From VYFG01 sp964403545 (lineage in GTDB: Bacteria > Pseudomonadota > Gammaproteobacteria > Arenicellales > Poriferihabitantaceae), in contig CAYOGN010000022.1 in NCBI GenBank assembly GCA_964403545.1, positions 1 to 64,000 on the forward strand: DNA of 64,000 nt, written 5' to 3'. Each line of letters begins with the position of its first letter. Position 1 is the stretch's first letter. Below the pieces are notes generated by a model that searched no databases, was not told the DNA's origin, and was given only the letters and a program-made list of their open reading frames with translations. Positions 35,955 to 44,361 of the stretch are shown here, in pieces. The position numbers were made by a program, and so were the translations under genes.

Positions 35955-37117
35955 GCGCAGCTGATTCCGTTCAATGGACACCCCGTGACAGAATTCTCGG
36001 TTTCATCGGTCATCTTCGATTTCAGGGTTTTGCTATCGGCATCGGTGAGTCGGTGGATATATTGCGAGCTATTGGTGCATCAAACAGCCTCCATGCCGGG
36101 GTTGCCAAATCCGTCCTGAGGACATTGTGTTGCAGGAATCTTGATGACTGGCAGCGATTCGATCAATATTACGATGGTTACTGGTATTCCGATAAATTAC
36201 CTCCTGCAGCCCAGGGGGTAGTAGCACGAATAGATGCGCGACAGCGCTATTCTGCAATGGCTGGCATGGCTGGAGCCAGTAGTCAATCCCGGGTTGCTGA
36301 TGAGGCGGACAATAATTGCGTCGACAATGAATCTGAAAGCAGGGGTGCCGGGCGTCAGCGAACCATCGGCAAGGCGGACTTTCGGTTTCTCGGTGATGCT
36401 GCAGCAATGCGCGAAGCCGGTAATCTGGCGGAACAACTCGGCCTGCAACTACGCAAAAGCTTATCGAGACGCAGGCAAGGGTCATCGTCCGGTGGACAGC
36501 TGGATATGCGGCGAACCTTGCGCCGCAGTCTTGCGACCGGGGGGTTCCCTGCCCATCTGCGATTCACTAAACGCAAGCTCGCTCCCTTGCATATGGTCAT
36601 TCTGCATGACGTTTCCCACTCCATGACCTGGAACAACCCGTTGCTGTTTCGTTTTGTTCGCGGGCTGGTACAAAATTTCAACAATTCAGTGGCCTATGGG
36701 TTTCACACCAGATTATTTCCTATTACCCGCTTTCTACGGGAGAGCTCGCTGCAACGCATGCGCACCAGACTGGAGCGGAAAAACGAATTATGGATGGGTG
36801 GTACCTGTATCGCCAGGTCGATCCAGGCTTTTAATCAACGATATCGGGCAAAGGATTTAACCAATAGATCTATCGTCATGATTATCAGTGATGGATTTGA
36901 CACCGATGACAGATCAATGCTGGAACAAGAACTTGCTATTCTGGGAACCGGATCACAAAAACTGCTGTGGCTAAATCCGATGCTTGGCCGTCCCGGAGTA
37001 ACCCTCGACGCCGCCAGACTTCACCATTCCTTGCCAATGGTAGACCGATTTATGCCTGCTAACAGTGTCGACGGGTTGCGTGCGACAATAAAGGAAATTG
37101 CCATGTGTGCCCGCTAG
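35951..37117 (+). CDS. VWA domain protein (CoxE-like), partner of the MoxR ATPase
   Basis: A 388-aa soluble protein that starts at GTG 35951, overlapping the ATPase gene by four bases. The N-terminal half is helical (LGFIGHLRFQGFAIGIGES); after a charged linker the von Willebrand A domain begins at HMVILHDVSHSM, whose D-x-S-x-S forms the MIDAS metal site (about residues 220-224). The later GGTCIARSIQAF and VMIISDGFDTDD complete the MIDAS. This matches CoxE/DUF58-like partners of MoxR ATPases. Its target is unknown. Confidence 0.87.
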   Translation: MSAADSVQWTPRDRILGFIGHLRFQGFAIGIGESVDILRAIGASNSLHAGVAKSVLRTLCCRNLDDWQRFDQYYDGYWYSDKLPPAAQGVVARIDARQRYSAMAGMAGASSQSRVADEADNNCVDNESESRGAGRQRTIGKADFRFLGDAAAMREAGNLAEQLGLQLRKSLSRRRQGSSSGGQLDMRRTLRRSLATGGFPAHLRFTKRKLAPLHMVILHDVSHSMTWNNPLLFRFVRGLVQNFNNSVAYGFHTRLFPITRFLRESSLQRMRTRLERKNELWMGGTCIARSIQAFNQRYRAKDLTNRSIVMIISDGFDTDDRSMLEQELAILGTGSQKLLWLNPMLGRPGVTLDAARLHHSLPMVDRFMPANSVDGLRATIKEIAMCAR

Positions 37118-37159
37118 TCAAACCTGCGGACAACCCATTCGGCAACAGGCGTCCTCTTG

Positions 37160-37474
37160 CTATTTCTTGCTCCGGATCAGTTTTAGCGGGGATAACACGA
37201 TATAAATTGCGCTGAACGCCAATAGAACAAACAGTGTATGCACCACGATACCATCACCATTGATCAGGTTGTAGGCAACGCGGTAGTTTGATGCCAGGTT
37301 GATCTGCTGAAACAGACTGACTGAGCCCAGTTTGATGGTTTCCTGGACGGTCAACAAATACTCCGGGTGTTTGATGATCAGGTAGACCTGACAGGAAAGA
37401 GCTAATGTGGAAGTCAGCATCAGGCGGAAAATAAACAGGGTGAAGCTGGCGATACTCGTCATCAGAATAAGCAA
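37160..37474 (-). CDS. Small hypothetical membrane protein
   Basis: A 104-aa frame with two membrane helices, at about residues 5-33 and 76-97, and a basic C-terminal tail (LIRSKK). A second ATG at residue 5 (37462) is an alternative start. It converges with the VWA gene and lies 63 bases downstream of the glutaredoxin-like gene on the same strand. I recognise no family, though the central SLFQQINLASNYRVAYNLING stretch looks structured. Confidence 0.55.
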   Translation of the reverse strand: MLILMTSIASFTLFIFRLMLTSTLALSCQVYLIIKHPEYLLTVQETIKLGSVSLFQQINLASNYRVAYNLINGDGIVVHTLFVLLAFSAIYIVLSPLKLIRSKK

Positions 37475-37537
37475 TCGCGAAATAACTTAGTCGCTGAGGA
37501 GAATGCCGGGTCAGTATTCTACCGGTTTGCCCCGGGA

Positions 37538-38008
37538 CTATCCTCTGGCCTGATAAATTTTTTCGAAGGATGCTGGACTGAAGCCAGTTAACTTCTTTCG
37601 GCCAACCACAATAATGGGCACACTTCGGCCATTCAAATTCTTGAAATCGTGCTTGCCCTTATCTGAATGCTCAATATCGTATTCAATAAATGAAATGTTA
37701 TTCTGTTCAAACCACGTCCGGGCCTGTTTGCATACACTACACCAGCCGGCACTATAGATGACCACTCTGGAATCTCCAGCATTTTTTGATTCAGTGTCGT
37801 CGATTGAGGCACTTGTATAGGCATCAATATGAATCTCGAGCTGAGTTGCTGTCGCGTCCGCCGGTAGCTGGTCGCTAAAATTTACCCTGCCATTGTTATC
37901 AATCCAACGATAAATTTCAGCTACGGCAGCCGTGTTGAAGAGCAGTATCAGTACGGCAGCCGATAGTATCCGGCCGAGGGTTTGCTGTAATTTTTGATTT
38001 GCCGACAT
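37538..38008 (-). CDS. Periplasmic DUF4124-glutaredoxin fusion protein
   Basis: A 156-aa exported protein. A signal peptide covers residues 12-30 (ending AAVA), then a DUF4124 motif EIYRWIDNNGRVNFSDQLP, then a glutaredoxin-like domain with CSVC (about residue 87), the cis-proline loop RSVPIIVVG and a final helix. The CxxC suggests thiol-disulfide exchange in the periplasm. Such fusions recur in gammaproteobacteria; the substrate is unknown. It is on the same strand as the nrdJ genes, 88 bases downstream of nrdJb. Confidence 0.85.
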   Translation of the reverse strand: MSANQKLQQTLGRILSAAVLILLFNTAAVAEIYRWIDNNGRVNFSDQLPADATATQLEIHIDAYTSASIDDTESKNAGDSRVVIYSAGWCSVCKQARTWFEQNNISFIEYDIEHSDKGKHDFKNLNGRSVPIIVVGRKKLTGFSPASFEKIYQARG

Positions 38009-38096
38009 ATTAACCTCACTACAATTAGTTGATGTAATTCAGTGTCAGTAGTCCATTATTATCGTTGTGTTGGAGTACTGTTAATTCCTGCGGTCA

Positions 38097-38822
38097 CTAG
38101 CCACACTTGCTGTCACCACAATTCAGGCAGGTCATGCAACCGTCCATCATAATGGATGCCTTGACCCTGCATTTATTGCAAAGCGTAGCACTTTCCGGAA
38201 ATAGATTGTCACTGTCCAGATCTCTGGTCTGACCAGATTCACGATGCTCAAACTCCTTGCGCTTTTGCTCAATTATTTTCTGCCGATGTAAATCAAGTTC
38301 AGGATCCTTGATCATGCCAATCAATTTAAGGTGGCTCTCGATAGCATCGCCGATCTCTGCTACTAGTGAGGGCATGAATTTACCGCCTTTCTTGAAATAA
38401 CCCCCCTTTGGGTCGAACACGCTTTGCAGTTCACTGACCAGAAAAGTGACGTCTCCACCTTTGCGGAAGACCGCCGAAATGATTAACGTCAGTCCGGATA
38501 TCCACTGGTAATGATCCATATTTTTCGAGTTGATAAAAATCTCAAACGGCCTTCGTTTTTCATAGGGTGTGTCCGGATTCAGTACCATGTCATTGATGGT
38601 GATATAGAAAGCATGCTCGGACACCGGAGTCTTGATTTTATAGGTGCTGCCGATGAGCATTTCCGGTCGCACCACTTTCTCATGCATCTGGACAATTTTG
38701 GACTGCCCCTGATCACCAGTGACGACGGCTTGCCGGGTTTCGCCAGAATTTTTTGCTGATTTGGTTTCGGCAACCTTGATTACATCGTAGTCGACAATTT
38801 TCTTTTCAATTTTGATACTCAT
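38097..38822 (-). CDS. nrdJb: B12-dependent ribonucleotide reductase, small C-terminal subunit
   Basis: A 241-aa protein that corresponds to the C-terminal part of single-chain class II ribonucleotide reductases, as in the split NrdJa/NrdJb of Pseudomonas aeruginosa. The TSCPD-type region (about residues 60-170) holds HAFYITINDMVLN and FEIFINSKNMDHYQWISGL; a cysteine-rich tail has CNKCRVKASIMMDGCMTCLN followed by two further cysteines, which may bind zinc and take part in reducing the active-site disulfide. It lies 84 bases after nrdJa on the same strand. Confidence 0.9.
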   Translation of the reverse strand: MSIKIEKKIVDYDVIKVAETKSAKNSGETRQAVVTGDQGQSKIVQMHEKVVRPEMLIGSTYKIKTPVSEHAFYITINDMVLNPDTPYEKRRPFEIFINSKNMDHYQWISGLTLIISAVFRKGGDVTFLVSELQSVFDPKGGYFKKGGKFMPSLVAEIGDAIESHLKLIGMIKDPELDLHRQKIIEQKRKEFEHRESGQTRDLDSDNLFPESATLCNKCRVKASIMMDGCMTCLNCGDSKCG

Positions 38823-38906
38823 TTTATGTTCTCTGGTGACAAGCCACGCTACTGTGGTTCATTGTTCATATTCTGGATGACTCCTGCCTGACTCACAAAT
38901 GACAGC

Positions 38907-41078
38907 CTAAAACCGACCGTAATACCCCTCTTTCAAGGCGTCAAACAAATTCGCCGCGGTATGGGTTTCACCGTCATATTCAATTTCTTCATTGCCCTTG
39001 ACCTCAACAATATCCCCGTTTTCCAGGGTAAATTGGTAGGTTGTATTTTCGAGGTCCTGTTCTTTCACCAGGACCCCCTGAAAAACCTCCGGGTTATAAC
39101 GAAATGTTGTGCATCCCTTGAGGCCTTTCTCCCAGGCATACTGATAGATATCCTGAAAATCTTTAAATGGAAATTCTGTTGGTACGTTTGCGGTTTTGGA
39201 GATTGAAGAATCGATCCACTTTTGGGCTGCCGCCTGGACGTCCACGTGCTGCTTCGGACTGACATCGTCAGCAGTAACAAAATACTCCGGCAACTTTTCC
39301 GTTTCGTTGTCAGACAAAGGGTTCGCACCGGGATTTATCAAATGTCGATATGCCAGCAGTTCATAAGAGAAAACGTCAACCTTTTCCTTCGACTTCTTGC
39401 CTTCGCGGATAACATTGCGGCTATACATATGCCCGAACGATGGCTCGATACCGTTACTCGCATTATTTCCCAGCGACAGACTAATGGTGCCAGTGGGTGC
39501 GATTGAAGTATGGTGGGTGTAGCGACAGCCCTGTTGAGCAATTTTGTCTCGCAACCCGATGGGGAACTGCTGCATATAGCGACTGTAGCGTCCCATCAAT
39601 ACCATACCTTTGACCAGGTCACCGATTTTGTAGCCGTCCTGTATCATTTCGGGGCGTTTGGCCAGCATCTCCGAGGTGACACTGAATTCCTGCTCTAGTA
39701 CGGGCGCCGATCCTTTCTCCGCGGCCAGTTCAATGCCGGTCTCCCAGCCAATCAGCGCCATTTGATGTGCTACTTTTTCGGTAAATGCCAATGATTTTTT
39801 ACTGCCATACTTCATCTTCAGCATGGTCAGGGTTGAACCAAGGCCAAGAAAACCCATGCCATGGCGGCGCTTAGCGATTATTTCCTCACGTTGCTTTGCC
39901 AGTGGCAGACCATTTATTTCGACCACGTTATCCAGCATTCTGGAAAATATTGCTACTACTTTGCGGTACTTGTCCCAATCAAATTGCGCCTGATCAGTAA
40001 ACGCATGTTCGACGAATCGAGTCAGATTAACCGAGCCCAGTAAGCAGGCTCCATAGGGTGGCAATGGTTGTTCGCCACAGGGATTGGTTGCACGAATATT
40101 CTCGCAGAACCAGTTATTGTTCATTTCATTGATGCGATCCACCAGGATAAAACCAGGTTCCGCATAATCATATGTGGAAGCCATAATCTGATTCCACAAA
40201 TTACGCGCCGGAATTGTTTTGTACACCCGGCATGCTACCTGCCCCTTGTCGTTGGTGGTGTAACTATCTGTGATTGCCCAGTTTCGCCAGATGATTTCAA
40301 ACCGGTCATCGTCAATTTCATGCTGGGTGGCCGGAAAAGACAGTGGCCAGCCGGCATCTGCCCTCACGGCCTCCATAAACTCATCGGTAATCAAACAGGA
40401 CAAATTAAACTGGCGTAGCCTGCCATCTTCGCGTTTCGCCCGCACAAAGTCCTGGATATCCGGGTGGCTGATGTCAAATGTTCCCATCTGGGCACCGCGG
40501 CGACCGCCGGCAGATGAGACGGTAAAACACATGGAATCAAAAATATCCATGAATGAAAGAGGTCCCGAAGTGTATGCGCCGGCGCCACTGACAAATGCGC
40601 CCCTGGGACGCAAGGTTGAAAACTCATAGCCAATTCCGCAACCCGCTTTAAGCGTCAGGCCTGCTTCGTGCACCGAATGCAACACCCCATCCATGGAATC
40701 AGGGATGATAGTGGATACAGTACAGTTGATGGTACTGGTGGCTGGCTTGTGGGCCAGTGCACCGGCGTTTGAGGTAATACGGCCCGCGGGAATGGCGCCA
40801 TTTTGCAGCGCCCAGATAAATTTGCGCTGCCATTCCTGACGCTTCTCCTTACTGGTTTCTACTTCGGCCAGGGCGCAGGCAACCCGACTGAAGGTATCCT
40901 CAATGGTCGTATCCACTGGTTCGCCTTCCATTGTCTTAAGGCGGTATTTCTTGTCCCAGATATCCACCGAGGCGGTTTGCAGTGCCAACTGACCAAGTGC
41001 GTTGCCGGTAATTTCCTGCATTGACGGACTGGACCCATTTTGGCTGTCATGTTCGGTGGCGGTATTGGCCATCTTCAT
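38907..41078 (-). CDS. nrdJa: Adenosylcobalamin-dependent ribonucleotide reductase, catalytic subunit
   Basis: A 723-aa class II reductase that makes deoxyribonucleotides without oxygen dependence, using adenosylcobalamin as radical source. Active-site elements are STINCTVS (first redox cysteine), ATNPCGEQPLPPYG (radical cysteine and catalytic Asn/Glu), SAGGRRGAQMGTF and HTSIAPTGTISL. The C-terminus ends after a short ENGDIVEVKGNEEIEYD module, and the remaining domain is supplied by nrdJb. The start MKMANTATE at 41078 has GAGG upstream; the second ATG, two codons on, is an alternative. Growth with this enzyme requires B12 or its salvage. Confidence 0.94.
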   Translation of the reverse strand: MKMANTATEHDSQNGSSPSMQEITGNALGQLALQTASVDIWDKKYRLKTMEGEPVDTTIEDTFSRVACALAEVETSKEKRQEWQRKFIWALQNGAIPAGRITSNAGALAHKPATSTINCTVSTIIPDSMDGVLHSVHEAGLTLKAGCGIGYEFSTLRPRGAFVSGAGAYTSGPLSFMDIFDSMCFTVSSAGGRRGAQMGTFDISHPDIQDFVRAKREDGRLRQFNLSCLITDEFMEAVRADAGWPLSFPATQHEIDDDRFEIIWRNWAITDSYTTNDKGQVACRVYKTIPARNLWNQIMASTYDYAEPGFILVDRINEMNNNWFCENIRATNPCGEQPLPPYGACLLGSVNLTRFVEHAFTDQAQFDWDKYRKVVAIFSRMLDNVVEINGLPLAKQREEIIAKRRHGMGFLGLGSTLTMLKMKYGSKKSLAFTEKVAHQMALIGWETGIELAAEKGSAPVLEQEFSVTSEMLAKRPEMIQDGYKIGDLVKGMVLMGRYSRYMQQFPIGLRDKIAQQGCRYTHHTSIAPTGTISLSLGNNASNGIEPSFGHMYSRNVIREGKKSKEKVDVFSYELLAYRHLINPGANPLSDNETEKLPEYFVTADDVSPKQHVDVQAAAQKWIDSSISKTANVPTEFPFKDFQDIYQYAWEKGLKGCTTFRYNPEVFQGVLVKEQDLENTTYQFTLENGDIVEVKGNEEIEYDGETHTAANLFDALKEGYYGRF

Positions 41079-41120
41079 ACTCTCATTTCCTCTTTACTCC
41101 TCAATCTTGCCTGTCAAATC

Positions 41121-41148
41121 ATTATGGTACCTCCCTGTCTTTTGTCAA
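41121..41148 (-). promoter_or_regulatory. Sigma70 promoter of nrdJa-nrdJb
   Basis: On the minus strand TTGACA (41143-41148) is perfect and CATAAT (41121-41126) follows after 16 bases, five of six matching the -10 consensus. The start codon of nrdJa lies about 42 bases downstream. Confidence 0.6.
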
Positions 41149-41226
41149 ATTACCTAATTCAGAAGTTTCCTTACCTCTTTTTGCCAACCTGCTGATTTTC
41201 CCGAATAAATTTTTTAATAAATTCGA

Positions 41227-41275
41227 AAACTACATATAGTGTTGAATGATCGATATTAAACCCAATATGTGGGAT
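41227..41275. promoter_or_regulatory. Pair of candidate NrdR boxes upstream of nrdJa
   Basis: AAACTACATATAGTGT (41227-41242) matches 14 of 16 positions of the NrdR box consensus acaCwAtATaTwGtgt as I recall it. A weaker second site, ACCCAATATGTGGGAT (41260-41275), matches 11. The centres are 33 bases apart, close to the roughly 31-base spacing of paired boxes. They lie about 80 bases upstream of the predicted promoter, further than usual. Confidence 0.5.
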
Positions 41276-41503
41276 TCGTCAAAGAAAATTTCCAAATCCT
41301 GTATTTTCAAAGGTTTATCAAAGCAGACCAAACCCGGATTTTCCCTGCTTTGGGGTTTTGTTTCGATTCAGAAGGCGGGGTTGACTGGAAACAGGTGAAA
41401 ATCGGGCCCGGACAGAATCCAAAATCGCAATAATTCGGTTAGGTAACATGAGCGCAGCAATTGTGGTTAAATCCATATTGATCAAATTGAGAACGCCCCC
41501 TGG

Positions 41504-41971
41504 ATGAAGCAAGTCAAAGCCAGACCAGTACTCGGCTGGCGAGAATGGGTCGCTTTGCCTGACCTCGGTATTGAAATAATCAAAGCCAAAGTGGATACTG
41601 GTGCACGCACATCGGCACTGAATGCCGTCTCCATGGAAGAATTTGTCCAGGATGGAGAGGCCATGGTGAGATTCGAGGTGCTCGTCAGGGGCAGTGGGCA
41701 AACTCGTGAAGGCAGGTTCTTTTGTCGAGCGCCTGTGGTCGATAGTCGTGAAGTCACTAATTCCGGCGGTCACAGGGAACACAGAATTGTGATCATTACC
41801 CGGCTTCAAATTGGAATGGCATTCGAGCAGGTGGAGATCACACTCACAAACCGTGGATCGATGAAATTTCCCATGCTGATCGGGAGATCGGCCATTCGAC
41901 GTCGCTACCTGGTCAATCCGGGACGCTCATATCTGGCTGGTAAACCTGGCGTTGGTGAACCAGCTGGATAG
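41504..41971 (+). CDS. rimB: RimB-type ATP-dependent zinc protease (retropepsin-like)
   Basis: A 155-aa protein of the family linked to RimK. GWREWVALPDLGI leads into IKAKVDTGARTSALNA, an Asp-Thr-Gly motif as in retropepsin-like folds, and the C-terminus has TLTNRGSMKFPMLIGRSAI with a second conserved Arg and RYLVNPGRSYL. In Pseudomonas RimB cleaves the glutamate tails that RimK adds to ribosomal protein S6. It begins 425 bases after the nrdJ start region and is followed by rimK 34 bases later. The ATG has no good ribosome-binding site. Confidence 0.9.
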   Translation: MKQVKARPVLGWREWVALPDLGIEIIKAKVDTGARTSALNAVSMEEFVQDGEAMVRFEVLVRGSGQTREGRFFCRAPVVDSREVTNSGGHREHRIVIITRLQIGMAFEQVEITLTNRGSMKFPMLIGRSAIRRRYLVNPGRSYLAGKPGVGEPAG

Positions 41972-42005
41972 TATAAATGTTACTGCAATCAAACCAGATC
42001 AAATT

Positions 42006-42917
42006 ATGAATATAGCAATTCTGTCGCGCAACAAAGCCTTGTATTCAACCCGTCGACTGGTAGAGGCGGCCGAGCTGAAAGGGCATGGTATCCAGGTACT
42101 GGACCACTTGCGCTGTTTTATGGACATCACTTCCGATAAGCCCACCATTCATTATGGTAGCAATGAATTTAGTGGCGGAGACTTTGATGCGGTTATTCCA
42201 CGGATTGGTGCTTCGGTGACTTTTTATGGCACCGCCATCGTGCGCCAATTTGAAATGATGAACGTTTACAGTGTCAATGAATCGGTGGCGATTACCCGTT
42301 CACGAGATAAATTGCGATCGCTGCAATTATTGTCGCGCAAAGGAGTAGGTATGCCGACAACGGCATTCGCCCACTCGGTCAAGGATGTGGATTCTGTGAT
42401 CGCCGAGGTGGGCGGCGCGCCCCTCGTGATCAAATTGCTTGAAGGGACCCAGGGTAAAGGGGTGGTGCTGGCAGAAACCCAAAAAGCGGCCGAAAGCGTT
42501 ATCCAGGCCTTTATGCGGGTCAAGGCAAATATCCTGGTTCAGGAGTTTATCAAGGAGTCCAGTGGAAGTGACCTCAGGTGCCTGGTAGTGGGTGGCAAGG
42601 TAATTGCGGCGATGGAACGAACAGCGCCACCCGGAGAGTTTCGTTCCAATCTGCACCGGGGAGGTAGTGCACAACTGGTTAAACTCTCACCCGCGGAACG
42701 GCGTACTGCGATCAAGGCCGCAACTGCCATGGGGCTCAATGTCTGTGGTGTGGACATATTGCGGTCTGATCGGGGGCCTCTGGTTATGGAGGTAAATTCG
42801 TCTCCGGGATTGCAGGGTATCGAAAAAGCCACAGGCAGGGATGTTGCCGGGATGATCATCGATTTCACCGTTGCCAATGCCAAACCAAAGAGAACCAAAA
42901 CCCGTGGTAAAGGCTAA
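42006..42917 (+). CDS. rimK: Ribosomal protein S6--L-glutamate ligase RimK
   Basis: A 303-aa ATP-grasp ligase that appends glutamates to the C-terminus of ribosomal protein S6. MNIAILSRNKALYSTRRL, VIPRIGASVTFYG, AITRSRDKLRSLQLL, PLVIKLLEGTQGKGVVLAE (ATP loop), FRSNLHRGGSA and VMEVNSSPGLQGIE are the family's blocks in order. The start is ATG 42006; the frame to 41952 overlaps rimB and does not match the family. It overlaps the next gene by up to 47 bases. Confidence 0.95.
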   Translation: MNIAILSRNKALYSTRRLVEAAELKGHGIQVLDHLRCFMDITSDKPTIHYGSNEFSGGDFDAVIPRIGASVTFYGTAIVRQFEMMNVYSVNESVAITRSRDKLRSLQLLSRKGVGMPTTAFAHSVKDVDSVIAEVGGAPLVIKLLEGTQGKGVVLAETQKAAESVIQAFMRVKANILVQEFIKESSGSDLRCLVVGGKVIAAMERTAPPGEFRSNLHRGGSAQLVKLSPAERRTAIKAATAMGLNVCGVDILRSDRGPLVMEVNSSPGLQGIEKATGRDVAGMIIDFTVANAKPKRTKTRGKG

Positions 42918-43944
42918 AAACAGTTCTTTCTTCATTGCTGGTGAGGAGGTCCGGGCTGGTCAGAAACGTGTTATCAATCTGCCATTGCCCAGTTTGTATA
43001 CCATGCAGAGCGCGCTCAGTCTGGCGGTGCATGTTGTCAATGGCAGGCAACCGGGTCCAAAACTGTTTGTTTGCGCCGCCCTCCATGGCGATGAAATTAA
43101 TGGTGTGGAAATTGTCAGGCGACTATTCAAGCGCAAGGCAATCGACGATATCAGGGGGACGCTGATTGCCATCCCTATCGTTAATGTGTTCGGCATTGTC
43201 CAGCATTCGAGATATCTGCCCGATGGTCGCGATTTAAACAGGTCATTTCCGGGCACGGAAAAAGGGTCATTGGCGTCACGACTCGCTTATGTATTCACTG
43301 AGCAAATTGTCAAGCAGTGTACCCATGGAATTGATCTGCACGCTGCAGGCGGTCACAGAATAAATCTGCCACAAATTCGGGCCAATCTGGACGATCCTGC
43401 GACTCTGGCGCTAGCCAGATCTTTTGGTGTCCCGGTCGTGATCAATTCACGCCTGCGAGATGGCTCGCTAAGAGAAGCTGCGGGTGAACTGGGGCTGCCG
43501 ATGCTGGTATATGAAGCAGGTGAGTCTCTTCGATTTAACCCTTTTGCAATTCGCGCCGGTGTGCAGGGTCTGATATCTGTTATGCGCTATCTGGAAATGT
43601 TACCGGAGGTGCGGCAGAAGCAAAAAACCTCGGAACCCTTTGTCTCCCATACCAGCAACTGGGTGCGAGCCCCAACCAGCGGAATATTGCACAACCACCG
43701 TGCCCTGGGAGACAAGGTGGCAAGCGGCGAATTGCTCGGCCTGATCTCTGACCCATCCGATTGCATCGAGGATACGAAGGAAGAAATTCGCACCCCGGTA
43801 GACGGTATTGTTATTGGCCACACCCGATTGCCGCTGGTCAATGAAGGCGATGCATTATTTCACATTGCGAGTTTTGACGATGCCGGTGAAGTGGCAGCCG
43901 GGCTTGAATCATTTCAGTATCAGGAGCCAGGGTTGATTGAGTAG
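42871..43944 (+). CDS. Succinylglutamate desuccinylase/aspartoacylase-family zinc hydrolase
   Basis: A 357-aa M14-type zinc hydrolase. Zinc ligands lie in CAALHGDEINGVE (His, Glu) and GIDLHAAGGH; PDGRDLNRSFPG is the substrate-binding loop. The C-terminal 100 residues (from WVRAPTSGILHNH) form the barrel-like domain of the family. The start may be ATG 42871, which overlaps rimK by 47 bases, or GTG 42904 (14 bases of overlap); the protein core begins after either. Its place in the rimB-rimK operon suggests removal of a glutamate or acyl group from the modified substrate. It is a distant paralogue of DoeB in this window. Confidence 0.85.
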   Translation: MPMPNQREPKPVVKAKNSSFFIAGEEVRAGQKRVINLPLPSLYTMQSALSLAVHVVNGRQPGPKLFVCAALHGDEINGVEIVRRLFKRKAIDDIRGTLIAIPIVNVFGIVQHSRYLPDGRDLNRSFPGTEKGSLASRLAYVFTEQIVKQCTHGIDLHAAGGHRINLPQIRANLDDPATLALARSFGVPVVINSRLRDGSLREAAGELGLPMLVYEAGESLRFNPFAIRAGVQGLISVMRYLEMLPEVRQKQKTSEPFVSHTSNWVRAPTSGILHNHRALGDKVASGELLGLISDPSDCIEDTKEEIRTPVDGIVIGHTRLPLVNEGDALFHIASFDDAGEVAAGLESFQYQEPGLIE

Positions 43945-44016
43945 TGACGCTGCAATTGCAAATGCGCCCTGATACGCTACACTGCTTCGATCTGCACCAA
44001 TCGTGAGGAAGATTTT

Positions 44017-44250
44017 ATGTTGGAGCTTCGGCCAAATTGTGAGTGTTGTGACCAGGATTTACCGCCGGAATCGAAAGAGGCGGTTATTTGTACGTTTGAG
44101 TGCACGTTTTGCATAACCTGTTCAAACAATATTCTCGATCACATATGTCCTAATTGTGGTGGAAACCTGGTCCAGCGCCCGGTCAGGCCTTACGCGTTGC
44201 TAAAGAACAATCCGGCATCAACCAAACGCGTTTTAAAAGAGGCTGGCTGA
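44017..44250 (+). CDS. DUF1272 zinc-binding protein
   Basis: A 77-aa protein with eight conserved cysteines: CECCDQDLPP, CTFECTFCITCS and ICPNCGGNL. The pattern is that of DUF1272, a small protein likely to bind zinc. Function unknown. It follows the aspartoacylase-like gene by 72 bases and precedes the broken GMC oxidoreductase by 111 bases, all on the same strand. Confidence 0.9.
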   Translation: MLELRPNCECCDQDLPPESKEAVICTFECTFCITCSNNILDHICPNCGGNLVQRPVRPYALLKNNPASTKRVLKEAG

Positions 44251-44361
44251 TCCTGTCAATTCGCGCCGGGCACCAGTTTCACCAGAGTATGATATCAGTC
44301 ATATCGGAAACGAAAACAGGTTGCGGAAATTTTAAATTCGCGAGGCATTCCGATCCGGAAA

